Assembly: GCF_020735385.1 (NCBI RefSeq)
Contig: NZ_CP085953.1
Location: 1,674,001-1,738,000 of the forward strand
Origin: Granulicatella elegans
Lineage (GTDB): Bacteria > Bacillota > Bacilli > Lactobacillales > Aerococcaceae
DNA: 64,000 nt
Reading direction: 5' to 3'
Positions 17,337 to 26,103 of this stretch are shown here, in pieces; position 1 is the first letter of the stretch, and each line of letters starts with the position of its first letter. Under the pieces are notes generated by a model that saw only the letters and a list, made by a program, of their open reading frames with translations, was not told where the DNA came from and made no database searches. The position numbers and the translations under genes were made by a program.

Positions 17337-17489
17337 AAAAAAGAAAACTTTTCTATGTAGAAAGGACGCCATGAGCTTCGCAAAGCAAATCTCATGGCTA
17401 AAATTTGAGCCTAGGTCTCAAATTTCCCTGTACTATAAGCCACAGTCATGTGGCTTATAGTACTACTACATTGAAAAGTTTTCTTTTTG
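17337..17489 (+). repeat. Nested inverted-repeat element, copy B
   Basis: Outer arms AAAAAGAAAACTTTTC(t)ATGTAG and CTACATtGAAAAGTTTTCTTTTT pair over about 22 bases with one mismatch. The core (17364-17425) starts GGACGCCATGAG. It forms CCATGAG/CTCATGG around a GCTT/AAGC hairpin, then AAATTTGAG/CTCAAATTT around loop CCTAGGT. A separate 15-bp perfect hairpin (17430-17463, loop GTCA) follows before the outer 3' arm. It fills the space between convergent rlmL-like and clpB genes; the 3' T-rich arm could terminate transcription. Confidence 0.92.
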
Positions 17490-17512
17490 TATTTATTTGT
17501 TAAATTTCCATA

Positions 17513-20110
17513 TTATTCTTCAACTACATGAAACGTAACGTGGTCTGCTACTACATCACATTGTACGGTATTTCCTGGTAAAATACTTGAACGAATTAAT
17601 TCTTTTGCTAGTGGTGTTTCAATTTCACGTTGAATAAAACGAGCAATTGGTCTAGCACCATAAACAGGATTATAAGCATTTTCAGAAATCCAATCTTTCA
17701 ATTCATCCGTGAACACTAATTGAATCTCTTGCTCTTGTAAACGAAGATTCAAATCTTTCAACATCTTACCAATAATGCCATGAATATGAGTTTTTGACAA
17801 TGGTGTGAAGAAGATTGTTTCATCAATACGGTTTAAAAATTCAGGCTTAAATGTACTCTTCAAGACACTATCCACTGCTTGTCTCGTTTCTGTATCAATT
17901 GTCTCCCCTTGAATTTCTAATAAAAATTGAGAACCGATATTACTTGTCATAATAAAGACAGTATTTTTAAAGTCAACAACTCTACCTTTTGAATCTGTTA
18001 GGCGACCATCATCTAATACTTGTAATAAAATATTGAAGACATCTGGATGTGCTTTTTCAATTTCATCTAATAATACAATCGTGTATGGATTACGACGAAC
18101 AGCCTCTGTTAATTGACCACCTTCTTCATAACCAACATATCCTGGAGGTGCTCCGACTAAACGACTCACTGAGAATTTCTCCATATATTCACTCATATCA
18201 ATTCTGACCATATGGTCTTGGCTGTCAAATAAGTTTTCTGCTAATGTTTTTGCTAATTCTGTTTTACCAACCCCAGTTGGTCCTAGGAATAAGAAGCTAC
18301 CGATTGGACGATTTGGATTTTGTAATCCTGCACGAGAACGTAAGACTGCATCTGCTACCTTTTGAACCGCTTCATCTTGTCCAATCACACGTTCATGTAA
18401 CGTATCTTCTAATTGAAGAAGTTTTTCTCTTTCTCCTTCTACTAATTTAGTCACTGGAATACCTGTTAATCGTCCTACAACACGAGCAATTTCTTCATCC
18501 GTTACAGCTTCTTGTACTAATCGATTATCTTCTTGGGCATGAAGTTTTGCTTGAGCTTCTAATTCTTGAATTTCTTTTTCTAATTTAGGAATACGACCAT
18601 GGCGAAGTTCAGCTGCTTTTTCTAAGTTATATTCAGCTTCAGCTTCATCTAATTCATGTTTTAAGCGATCAATTTCCTCACGTTTATCACGAATTTTATT
18701 CACTTCTTCTTTTTCGATTTCCCATTTCATTTTTAAGTTATTGGCTTCTTCACGTAATGTTCCTAATTCTTCTTGAAGAATCGATAAGCGCTTCTTACTT
18801 GCTTCATCTTTTTCCATTTTTAATGCTTGTTCTTCAATTTCTAATTGCATTAAACGACGAGTCACTGTATCCAATTGAGTTGGCATTGAATTCATTTCTA
18901 CACGAATTGTTGCACATGCTTCATCGACTAAATCAATGGCTTTATCTGGTAAATAACGGTCTGTAATATATCGATTTGATAAAGTTGCTGCTGCTACTAA
19001 AGCATTATCATGAATATTTACACTATGGTGAATTTCAAAACGTTCTTTTAATCCACGTAAAATAGAAATAGTATCTTCTACCGTTGGTTCATGAACTAAT
19101 ACTTTTTGGAAACGTCTTTCTAAAGCTTTATCTTTTTCCATATTTTCACGATATTCATCTAATGTTGTTGCCCCGATACAGTGTAATTCACCACGAGCTA
19201 ACATTGGTTTCAATAAGTTACCAGCATCCATTGAACCTTCTGTTTTACCAGCTCCAACAATCGTATGAATTTCATCGATGAATAAAATGATTTGTCCTTC
19301 TGATTTTGTAACTTCTGCTAAAACTGCTTTTAATCGTTCTTCAAATTCTCCACGGAATTTTGCTCCTGCAATTAACGCTCCCATATCTAATGAGTAAATG
19401 ACTTTATCTTTTAAATTTTCAGGAACGTCTTTTCGTACAATTCTTTGTGCAAGACCTTCTACGATTGCTGTTTTACCTACCCCGGGTTCCCCGATTAATA
19501 CAGGATTGTTCTTTGTTTTTCTAGATAAAATACGAATGACATCACGAATTTCTTCATCACGTCCAATTACTGGATCTTGTTTTCCAGATTTTACTGCTTC
19601 ATTTAAATTTTGTGCATATTGTTTTAATGCTTCATATTGATTTTCTTGATTTTGACTAGTCACACGACTTCCTCCTCTCAATTTTTCAATTCTTTCTTGT
19701 AATACTTGTTTTGTTACTTGATGTTTCAATAAAAATTCTTTAATTGGATGATTGGTTTCCATTAAAGCTAATACAATCACTTCAGTTGCTAAATATTCAT
19801 CTTGAAATTGTAGTCGAATTTCATCAGCTTTTGTTAGTAATTGATATAAAGATTGACTTAAGCCTTGACCATATTGGACTTGACTTCCTTCTACGACTGG
19901 TAATTGATCAATCTTTTCATCCACAAATTTTTCTAATTCTGAAATTGGAACATGGACATCTTCATATAGATTTCTCACAAAATGATTTGGCGTTAAAAAT
20001 ACTTTCCACAAATGTGAGACATCGATTTCTTGATGTTTTCTATTTTGCGCAATTTCTTGTGCCTGAGCAAGTGATTGTTGCATCATTGTTGTCATTTTTT
20101 CAATATTCAT
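17513..20110 (-). CDS. clpB: ATP-dependent disaggregase ClpB
   Basis: A hexameric Hsp100 chaperone that threads aggregated proteins together with DnaK. The 865-residue protein has the N-domain (about 1-145) and NBD1 with [16 protein letters not shown] long coiled-coil middle domain (about 400-525) follows, which separates ClpB from ClpA/ClpC. NBD2 has [16 protein letters not shown], and the pore segment is [13 protein letters not shown]. No ClpP-binding tripeptide loop is expected. It is monocistronic, driven by a promoter overlapped by CtsR boxes, and convergent with the methyltransferase gene. Confidence 0.97.
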   Translation of the reverse strand: MNIEKMTTMMQQSLAQAQEIAQNRKHQEIDVSHLWKVFLTPNHFVRNLYEDVHVPISELEKFVDEKIDQLPVVEGSQVQYGQGLSQSLYQLLTKADEIRLQFQDEYLATEVIVLALMETNHPIKEFLLKHQVTKQVLQERIEKLRGGSRVTSQNQENQYEALKQYAQNLNEAVKSGKQDPVIGRDEEIRDVIRILSRKTKNNPVLIGEPGVGKTAIVEGLAQRIVRKDVPENLKDKVIYSLDMGALIAGAKFRGEFEERLKAVLAEVTKSEGQIILFIDEIHTIVGAGKTEGSMDAGNLLKPMLARGELHCIGATTLDEYRENMEKDKALERRFQKVLVHEPTVEDTISILRGLKERFEIHHSVNIHDNALVAAATLSNRYITDRYLPDKAIDLVDEACATIRVEMNSMPTQLDTVTRRLMQLEIEEQALKMEKDEASKKRLSILQEELGTLREEANNLKMKWEIEKEEVNKIRDKREEIDRLKHELDEAEAEYNLEKAAELRHGRIPKLEKEIQELEAQAKLHAQEDNRLVQEAVTDEEIARVVGRLTGIPVTKLVEGEREKLLQLEDTLHERVIGQDEAVQKVADAVLRSRAGLQNPNRPIGSFLFLGPTGVGKTELAKTLAENLFDSQDHMVRIDMSEYMEKFSVSRLVGAPPGYVGYEEGGQLTEAVRRNPYTIVLLDEIEKAHPDVFNILLQVLDDGRLTDSKGRVVDFKNTVFIMTSNIGSQFLLEIQGETIDTETRQAVDSVLKSTFKPEFLNRIDETIFFTPLSKTHIHGIIGKMLKDLNLRLQEQEIQLVFTDELKDWISENAYNPVYGARPIARFIQREIETPLAKELIRSSILPGNTVQCDVVADHVTFHVVEE

Positions 20111-20168
20111 CTTGCTTCCCCCATTCTTTTTCTTCCATTTCTTGTTATCAAATCTCTTTGATGTTTAT

Positions 20169-20222
20169 AGTATACATCTTTAGTCAATAAAGGTCAAACA
20201 TTTTCTTTGACTTTTTTTGACT
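20169..20222 (-). promoter_or_regulatory. clpB promoter with two CtsR operators
   Basis: On the minus strand TTGACC (20192-20197), 17 bases and TATACT (20169-20174) form the promoter. A heptad repeat covers its -35 region (plus strand AGTCAATAAAGGTCAAA, 20182-20198). A second, perfect AGTCAAA-AAA-AGTCAAA repeat lies just upstream (20206-20222). These match the CtsR operator RGTCAAANNNRGTCAAA, so clpB is probably CtsR-repressed and heat-induced. Confidence 0.88.
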
Positions 20223-20237
20223 TTTTGACAAAAAAAT

Positions 20238-20320
20238 AAAAGACCAGTTCATAGAAGCCTTTATCAACCAATGAAACCGTCAGGTTTGCTTTCGTCCTTT
20301 GCTACTATGAATAGTCTTTT
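20238..20320 (-). repeat. Divergent nested hairpin element, copy E, with terminator-like end
   Basis: On the minus strand AAAAGAC-tat-TCATAG pairs with CTATGA-actg-GTCTTTT and is followed by a T-run. The interior starts AAAGGACG and holds a small AACC-tgac-GGTT hairpin and the string TTTCATTGGTTGATAAAG. That string loosely resembles TCTCATGGCTAAAA of copies A-C. It lies ten bases after the stop of the FGE-like gene and upstream of the clpB promoter, so at minimum it serves as that gene's terminator. Membership of the family is uncertain. Confidence 0.55.
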
Positions 20321-20330
20321 CGATGCCATA

Positions 20331-21437
20331 TCAATTCGAATCGATACGCAACACTTTTCTTACGCAATAATATCCAGGAATTAACTCCTTCTCCTTATCC
20401 TCAACACCCTCACCACGATAATAAGACGATAATGGCAATAAATTAATAATCGGTGCCTTATGAGTCTCTTCTAACCATCCACCTTTCGTATAACGCTCAT
20501 CATCAATTAATTCCGGACCAAATTCAGCATTTGCAATCGTCAATCCGAACATATTCTCTTTCCATAAAGGAGAAATATTTTTATGGAATAATTGACGTTT
20601 CAACTGATTCCCCCATTTAAACAACCGACGACAACTTGCACCACAACAATATTCCCACTCATCTTCCCGTAATAAACTAAATCCATTTCGCTCTACATCT
20701 CTTTTTAATTCTGAAAATGAAACAGCATCATCTATATAACAATCAAACAAATCAGGATTCCATTGATTTTGTTGAATAAACAAAGGTGATTTTCTTCCTA
20801 CAGTTGGATACTCTCTTAAAAAATGATTTCCTTGTCCTTCTGGCAGTAATAATTCTTGAATATTTTGAATGATTTCCTCTGTTTGATTTTCTGCTATTGA
20901 TAATTGTCCTGAAATGACATTATAATGCCCAATAAATTTTAAGCCTATAAACGTTGGCTTTTTCTCAACTAATAAAGCAGGAATATCAACTTCTCTTAAA
21001 GGTGAAGTCGAACCATTAATTTTTTCATCGATATATTCAGTCGTTAAGTGAATATGAGAACAATCTTGATTCAAAAAGCCTTTTTCCATTAAAAGTGAAC
21101 TTGTCAATTGTTGATTGTAGTATCTTTTTAACTCATATCTTAATTCTTGTCTTTCTTCACTGCAGTCAAGACCAGATAGCCCTGATAAACCACTGTCCCA
21201 TCCTAAAATACATTTCTTTTGACCTGGTACGAAGACATACTCTACACCATCAATGACTATTTCAAATGTATCAGTTTTAATACCTCCAAATTGATAACTG
21301 ACAGGAGTGATTTTCGTAACCTCTAATATCGGATCAACAAAATGTCTGAGAACATTTTGTATGACAACTACTTTCATTTCACTCGTTAATGTTTTCCAAG
21401 TTGGATTAGAAACTGCATCCAAAAAATTATTAGACAT
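20331..21437 (-). CDS. FGE/SUMF1-like fold protein of unknown function
   Basis: I do not recognise a named family. The 368-residue soluble protein has signs of the formylglycine-generating-enzyme (C-type-lectin) fold. These are an early VEYVFVPGQKKCILGWD resembling the 'IPGGxFxMG' opening, then LLREDEWEYCCGASCRRLFKWGN resembling 'PTEAEWEYAARGG..YPWGN'. NMFGLTIANAEFGPEL follows where 'NAFGLYDMHGNVWEW' is expected, and the end reads YYCVRKVLR. The invariant 'GNVWEW' and the catalytic Cys pair are not conserved, so sulfatase activation is unlikely. It is monocistronic and divergent from a lipid kinase. A CCGASC cluster near residue 265 could bind metal or form disulfides. Confidence 0.5.
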   Translation of the reverse strand: MSNNFLDAVSNPTWKTLTSEMKVVVIQNVLRHFVDPILEVTKITPVSYQFGGIKTDTFEIVIDGVEYVFVPGQKKCILGWDSGLSGLSGLDCSEERQELRYELKRYYNQQLTSSLLMEKGFLNQDCSHIHLTTEYIDEKINGSTSPLREVDIPALLVEKKPTFIGLKFIGHYNVISGQLSIAENQTEEIIQNIQELLLPEGQGNHFLREYPTVGRKSPLFIQQNQWNPDLFDCYIDDAVSFSELKRDVERNGFSLLREDEWEYCCGASCRRLFKWGNQLKRQLFHKNISPLWKENMFGLTIANAEFGPELIDDERYTKGGWLEETHKAPIINLLPLSSYYRGEGVEDKEKELIPGYYCVRKVLRIDSN

Positions 21438-21503
21438 CTATATCACCTCAATCTTATTCTAAAACAATTTTAACACTTCACCATTTAAAAAATCAATTTG
21501 ATT

Positions 21504-21512
21504 TGTTATAAT
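21504..21512 (+). promoter_or_regulatory. Extended -10 promoter of the lipid kinase gene
   Basis: TGTTATAAT (TGnTATAAT type) lies about 26 bases before the ATG, with the TTTGATTT region upstream offering no good -35 box. Confidence 0.5.
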
Positions 21513-21537
21513 ACATTGTACATTAAAGGAGAACGCT

Positions 21538-22470
21538 ATGCATTTAATTATTATCGCAAATCCATATTCCGGTGGCGGAAATGGAAAAAAACAATTCGAC
21601 TGCTTAGTCAACTATTGCCTAAAAAACAACATTACATTTTCAACTTATTTAACACAATATGCCGGAGAAATGATTGAAATTATTCCACGTATCATTCAAA
21701 ACTTAACTTCAGAACATAAAATCATCATTATTGGTGGAGATGGTACATTGAATGAAGCTATTTCTGCATTAATTCAATGCAATCAAAAAATTCCTGTAGC
21801 TTACTTACCTGCAGGAACAGGAAATGATTTTGCAAGAGAAATGATATTAACACATGATATTACGACATTTATTAAACATCTATATAATGAAACGATTAAA
21901 AATCTTGAAATCATTTCATATCATGAAAAAATGAGTCATAAAAAAGGGATTGCCATAAATTCACTAGGATTCGGAATTGACGCTGCTATTTGTCAGCTGA
22001 ATACTGTACAAGCAAAATCACAAAAAAAACGATTCGGCTTAAACAAATTATCTTATTTAACACCTATCATAGATGCCTTTAAAAATCATCAAGAATTTCA
22101 AGCTTCCATACAAGTTGATGATGAACCTGTTCAAATTGCAGATAAAAATTTATTAGTAGGACTATTTAATCACTCTTATTTTGGTGGTGGTATTCAATTT
22201 GTACCCACTGCAAAACAAAATTCGCATCATTTTGAAGTAGTTGTTGCAAGGGATGTGACTACTAAAGTCATTCTTAAAGCATTTCCATTTATTTTATGGA
22301 ATAAACAACATTTTGAACGATTTCCAAATCACTTAATGAAGCAGACCGCTACTAAAGCTTGTATCAAAATTCAACAACCTATTCTTATGCAAACGGATGG
22401 TGAAGTCACTTCTTTTGAAGCAGTTGATTTAGAAGCTGAATTAATGACCTACCCAATCTATTTAACCTAA
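21538..22470 (+). CDS. Diacylglycerol kinase family lipid kinase (DgkB/YegS-like)
   Basis: A cytosolic lipid kinase; in Gram-positives this family recycles diacylglycerol from lipoteichoic acid synthesis into phosphatidic acid. The 310-residue protein has the catalytic-domain signatures IIANPYSGGGNGKKQFD, IIIIGGDGTLNEAISAL (GGDGT nucleotide site) and AYLPAGTGNDFAREM, plus the C-terminal FGGGIQFVPTAKQNS and IQTDGE-type end (ILMQTDGEVTS). AAAGGAGAACGCT precedes the ATG. The exact substrate (diacylglycerol or another lipid) cannot be decided from sequence. A terminator follows the stop at once. Confidence 0.88.
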   Translation: MHLIIIANPYSGGGNGKKQFDCLVNYCLKNNITFSTYLTQYAGEMIEIIPRIIQNLTSEHKIIIIGGDGTLNEAISALIQCNQKIPVAYLPAGTGNDFAREMILTHDITTFIKHLYNETIKNLEIISYHEKMSHKKGIAINSLGFGIDAAICQLNTVQAKSQKKRFGLNKLSYLTPIIDAFKNHQEFQASIQVDDEPVQIADKNLLVGLFNHSYFGGGIQFVPTAKQNSHHFEVVVARDVTTKVILKAFPFILWNKQHFERFPNHLMKQTATKACIKIQQPILMQTDGEVTSFEAVDLEAELMTYPIYLT

Positions 22471-22471
22471 A

Positions 22472-22506
22472 AAAACTGGAGCCAATAACGACTCCAGTTT
22501 TCTTTT
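22472..22506. terminator. Bidirectional terminator between the lipid kinase and merR genes
   Basis: AAAACTGGAG and CTCCAGTTTT form a 10-bp perfect stem, T-rich on the plus strand and A-rich on the left. It serves both convergent genes. Confidence 0.9.
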
Positions 22507-22507
22507 T

Positions 22508-23251
22508 CTAATATCCTCTCACTTGTGCAACATATTGTTGGATTGCGTCACAGGCATATTGTCCAACACCTTTTCCATAGTTATCTAAATTAGTTCGAAA
22601 CTCGGCATTATGTGCATACTCTAATCCAATACTTGAAAATGCATCAATCGAACAATCAAATGCGTATTTACACATATGCTCATGTAATTCTTTTGCAAGA
22701 GTTACGTTTACTTCATCTGTTGCTGGAATTCCTTTTTGAATATTTTCTGCATAAGCAAAGAAAATTCGATTGAATCCTTCAGCTACAATATCTTCCTTCC
22801 CTTTTTGCTTTTCTTCAACTTCGTTAATCACTTCTTCACCATATTTTTTTATGGCTTCATTTTTATATTTTTTATTATCTGAAACACTAAATCCTTTAAA
22901 TTTTTCTTCTGATGACATTCTAATTTTCCTTTCTGTAGACAGAATTGTCTTTTCTAATGTATCAATTAATGTTAGAAGTTTTTCCTTTTCATTTTGCATT
23001 AACATTAATTGTTTTTGTAAGTGTGGTAATAAGTCCTCTTCCTTTTGTTGCAAAAGTGATTGAATTTCTTTTAGAGAAAATCCTAAATATTTATAATAAA
23101 GAATCGTTTGTAGATAAGATAAGTCTTCTTCACTATAATATCGATAACCATTTTCGTCTTTTTGTGGTGAAAGTAAACCTATATTGTCATAATGATGTAA
23201 AGTGCGCACCGATACACCACTAAGTTCACTCACTTGTTTAATGAAATACAT
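22508..23251 (-). CDS. MerR-family regulator with TipAS-like effector domain
   Basis: A DNA-distorting activator. About 247 residues: a MerR winged helix ([60 protein letters not shown]), a long coiled-coil dimerisation helix (about residues 75-115), and a C-terminal globin-like TipAS domain ending [16 protein letters not shown]. TipAS domains bind hydrophobic peptide antibiotics or other ligands; the ligand here is unknown. The start is the ATG preceded by AGGAGGAATAAAG, six codons inside the longest frame. Its own promoter has the 19-base spacer typical of MerR targets. No efflux or resistance gene is adjacent. Confidence 0.9.
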   Translation of the reverse strand: MYFIKQVSELSGVSVRTLHHYDNIGLLSPQKDENGYRYYSEEDLSYLQTILYYKYLGFSLKEIQSLLQQKEEDLLPHLQKQLMLMQNEKEKLLTLIDTLEKTILSTERKIRMSSEEKFKGFSVSDNKKYKNEAIKKYGEEVINEVEEKQKGKEDIVAEGFNRIFFAYAENIQKGIPATDEVNVTLAKELHEHMCKYAFDCSIDAFSSIGLEYAHNAEFRTNLDNYGKGVGQYACDAIQQYVAQVRGY

Positions 23252-23273
23252 CTTTATTCCTCCTAACAATTAC

Positions 23274-23304
23274 AGTATACGGTATGACGTTAGGTCATAG
23301 TCAA
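23274..23304 (-). promoter_or_regulatory. MerR-type promoter/operator, probably autoregulatory
   Basis: On the minus strand TTGACT (23299-23304) and TATACT (23274-23279) are separated by 19 bases instead of 17. The spacer contains the palindrome ATGAC-CTAAC-GTCAT. This is the layout MerR proteins activate by untwisting DNA, and it lies just before the merR gene. Confidence 0.8.
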
Positions 23305-23312
23305 GCTTTTTA

Positions 23313-23344
23313 TAAAAAAATACACCTCCAAAATGGAAGTGTAT
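23313..23344 (-). terminator. Terminator of the intact yitT gene
   Basis: On the minus strand ATACACTTCC and GGAGGTGTAT pair around a 5-base loop, followed by seven T, six bases after the stop codon. Confidence 0.9.
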
Positions 23345-23349
23345 CCTAT

Positions 23350-24207
23350 TTATGATTTTGTTTGATAAGTAAATCCTTCTCCAATAACATGGGTGACTTC
23401 AGTAATAATTGTAAATGCTTCAGGATCTACATCATGAATGATTCTTTGTAATGTCATCACTTGAAGACGGTTAACTGCTACGAATAATACTTTTCTTTCT
23501 TCACGAGAATAAAAACCATGACCATCTAAAATCGTTGTACCACGACCAATTTTTTCTTGAATTTGGGCACCAATCTCTTCATATTTCTTAGAGATAATCA
23601 TAAAGGATTTCTTAGAGTTAAATCCTTCTAATACAAGGTTAATCATTCGACTTGCTGTAAATAAATAAATTAACGTAATAACTACCTTTTCTAAATCAGA
23701 AATAATCGATAGTGGACTGACAACAAAAATGTCTAATAGTAATAATGAAACTGATACATTCCATCCTAAATATTTCTTCATCATCATCGCAATAATATCC
23801 GTACCAGCAGTAGTACCATTTCCTAGCATCACAACTCCTAAAGCTGCACCAGCCACAACTCCACCACCAATAGCCGCTAATAATGAATTATGCGGAACAA
23901 ATTGATACAAACCTCTTGTAATATCTAAAAATACCGACATCAAAATAACCGCATAGATAGTATAAAACATCGTTCTTCTCTCTAAAAATTGATAGCCTAT
24001 TAATAGTAAAGCAATATTAATGACTAAGTTAGAAGTCCCCGGATTAATACCAAATATATAATATAGTAACAAAGTAATCCCTGTTACACCACCACTCCCA
24101 AACTGATTTGGAATCACAACTGCATTAATCGTAAAAGAAAAAATAAAAGAACCCATGGTAACCATTAGTATTGAAGTAATCGTTTCTTGATTAATATATT
24201 TTTTCAT
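23350..24207 (-). CDS. YitT family membrane protein (intact paralogue)
   Basis: A 285-residue integral membrane protein with five to six helices (PF02588) and a C-terminal cytosolic DUF2179 domain. Signatures: IPNQFGSGGVTGITLLLYYIFGINPGTSNLVINIALLLIGY, GGGVVAGAALGVVMLGNGTTAGTDIIAMMMKKYLGWNVS, and the C-terminal GRGTTILDGHGFYSREERKVLFVAVNRLQV. The family's substrate is not established. A paralogue with a frameshift lies 19 bases upstream on the same strand, so the two probably arose by tandem duplication and share a transcript, ended by a strong terminator here. Confidence 0.88.
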   Translation of the reverse strand: MKKYINQETITSILMVTMGSFIFSFTINAVVIPNQFGSGGVTGITLLLYYIFGINPGTSNLVINIALLLIGYQFLERRTMFYTIYAVILMSVFLDITRGLYQFVPHNSLLAAIGGGVVAGAALGVVMLGNGTTAGTDIIAMMMKKYLGWNVSVSLLLLDIFVVSPLSIISDLEKVVITLIYLFTASRMINLVLEGFNSKKSFMIISKKYEEIGAQIQEKIGRGTTILDGHGFYSREERKVLFVAVNRLQVMTLQRIIHDVDPEAFTIITEVTHVIGEGFTYQTKS

Positions 24208-24225
24208 AAAGACTTCTCCTTTCTC

Positions 24226-25117
24226 TTACTCTGGGTCTCTATGGAATCTTCCATAGAAGTTTTCCGTTGCAAATTGATTAATGATAACGCGAGGATCTGC
24301 TTCTTTTAAAACAGAAATTGCATCAATCAATTCATAAGAAGACAACACGGTATGTAATAAATACATCTTTTCATGACTAAATCCACCAATCGCTTCTACA
24401 CATGAAATACCATGACGAATATTTTTTAAATAAGCTTGCATGACTTCTTCACCATAACGCGTTGTAATTTGTAAAGTTACACGATGATAGCGTTGATGGA
24501 AATTGCTAATGACTTTCGTTGAAATATATTGGAATAAAATAGAATATCCTGCATATTTCCAACCAAAAATAGCACCGAATATTAATAACAATAATGTATT
24601 AAAGAAAAATACTTCTTGCCAAATTGTTTTACCATTTCGATTAGAAAAGAATAAGGCGATAAAATCCGTTCCACCTGTAGAAGCATTCCCTTTTAGCGCA
24701 ATAGAAATATAAATCCCGTTCAATACTCCTCCAAAAATAACATTTAATAAAACATCATCAAAAATAGGAGCAAAGTTTAATACTCGAATGAAAAAAACTT
24801 CCACATAAAACTTGTAAAATTGAAAAAAATGTAAATCTAGGACTAATTCCTCGATAACAAATAATAGCAACAGGAATATTTAAAGCTAACATCATTAATG
24901 AAATGGATAAATCCAATCCAACTAACTCCCCAATTTGATGAATTAAAATAGAAATCCCTAAAAATCCACTTGAAAGGAGATTCGAAGGTTGAATAAATAC
25001 TTTTAACGTAAATGCTTGTAAAAATCCTGATACTAAAATAGCTAAAAAGCTTACTAGATGACGAACTTTTGGATCTTTACGATATTTACGATACATAGCG
25101 GGATTCAATAAACTCAT
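24226..25117 (-). pseudogene. YitT family membrane protein, frameshifted paralogue
   Basis: The N-terminal frame (from 25117) gives FIQPSNLLSSGFLGISILIHQIGELVGLDLSISLMMLALNIPVAIICYRGISPRFTFFSILQV and then loses register. The second frame carries VLNFAPIFDDVLLNVIFGGVLNGIYISIALKGNASTGGTDFIALFFSN and the DUF2179 domain to 24226. Deleting one A from the run of seven at 24791-24797 (plus strand) joins them into 296 residues, matching the intact paralogue. Both halves are otherwise well kept, so the lesion is recent or is a sequencing error at a homopolymer. Its start overlaps the stop of the cppA-like gene by four bases. Confidence 0.88.
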
Positions 25118-26004
25118 AGACGTTCCCCCACTTTAAAGTGATAACGAATATGATCCGGTGTTAACACTTTTAATTCAGAATCTTGATATAAATAAGGCCA
25201 TTCCATTTCTTCTAAACGATCTACAATAGACTCCAGCACTTTAATTTCAGGGACAAAGAACATAATTTCTCTAACACCATACATCGTATGATTCGAATCA
25301 ATTACTTGCCACTCATTAATCGCAATCGAATAATAATGATCATTAAATTGAAAATTAATTCGTTCTGCAACATAATCATAAGTCGTTTTAAACTGAAAAG
25401 TGTTTGTTAAAAAATCAGATGTCTTTTGAATATCTTCCACAATATAATGGACTTGATTCAAACGTGTTTTAGCAGGTAATCCATGAATTCCAGTATCCCC
25501 TAGTTGAAGAAATTCTTGAATAGGAATCGTCACTTCATTTCCTTCTAAATATTGCATTTCATGATTCACATCTTCTAGTAACAAATCTTTTTTTACACAG
25601 TAAAATTTCAAACGATTTTGCTCAGGATCCATAATATAAAACCCTTCACTATAACCATCATCACAAGTTGCCATAATCATTTGCTCTTCTAGTAAAAAAT
25701 GATTGCTTAAATCTCCTAATAACTGTTTCTTAGGAATTTCAAATCCTAAATAATACGTTAAATTAGTTTTACGAGAGCCAGAATTTTCAGCTGTTATTAG
25801 ACGAATCATTGGAATACTTCCTTGAGGTAATCCTAATAAAATTTCCGTTTCAAAATCTTGTAAAATGGTCATTCCTAAAACTTGCGTATAAAATCTCTTC
25901 ATACTATGAATATTTTCTACAAATAACGTTACTTGGGCAATATCCCATTCTTTTTTTGAACCAGAAGGCAATAAATTTTTTACATAGTCAAATAAATTTT
26001 TCAC
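25114..26004 (-). CDS. CppA-like protein (glyoxalase/VOC fold)
   Basis: A 296-residue protein made of two VOC-type modules: WDIAQVTLFVENIHSMKRFYTQVLGM at the start, and LNQVHYIVEDIQKTSDFLTNTFQF near residue 180. A C-terminal domain follows (ITxxxR-like VLTPDHIRYHFKVGERL). This resembles the streptococcal CppA family, annotated as a C3-degrading protease. No protease motif or secretion signal is visible, so I favour an unknown cytosolic role. It overlaps the frameshifted yitT and lies about 100 bases after ppaC on the same strand. Confidence 0.7.
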   Translation of the reverse strand: MKNLFDYVKNLLPSGSKKEWDIAQVTLFVENIHSMKRFYTQVLGMTILQDFETEILLGLPQGSIPMIRLITAENSGSRKTNLTYYLGFEIPKKQLLGDLSNHFLLEEQMIMATCDDGYSEGFYIMDPEQNRLKFYCVKKDLLLEDVNHEMQYLEGNEVTIPIQEFLQLGDTGIHGLPAKTRLNQVHYIVEDIQKTSDFLTNTFQFKTTYDYVAERINFQFNDHYYSIAINEWQVIDSNHTMYGVREIMFFVPEIKVLESIVDRLEEMEWPYLYQDSELKVLTPDHIRYHFKVGERL

Positions 26005-26103
26005 TACTCTTCATCCTTTATTGTTCCATTTTTAAAATAAAATAATCCGAACATCATATCAGATTTGTAGTCATCAATAGTTCGGATTCAACATAAATTC
26101 ATT

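Noticed and set aside
18244-19640. Several plus-strand ORFs inside clpB
   Set aside because: They are antisense shadows without ribosome-binding sites, rich in Leu/Phe as expected from the opposite strand of a Glu/Lys-rich gene.
20111-20330. HrcA/CIRCE operator upstream of clpB
   Set aside because: The CIRCE palindrome (TTAGCACTC-N9-GAGTGCTAA) is absent; the direct heptads fit CtsR instead.
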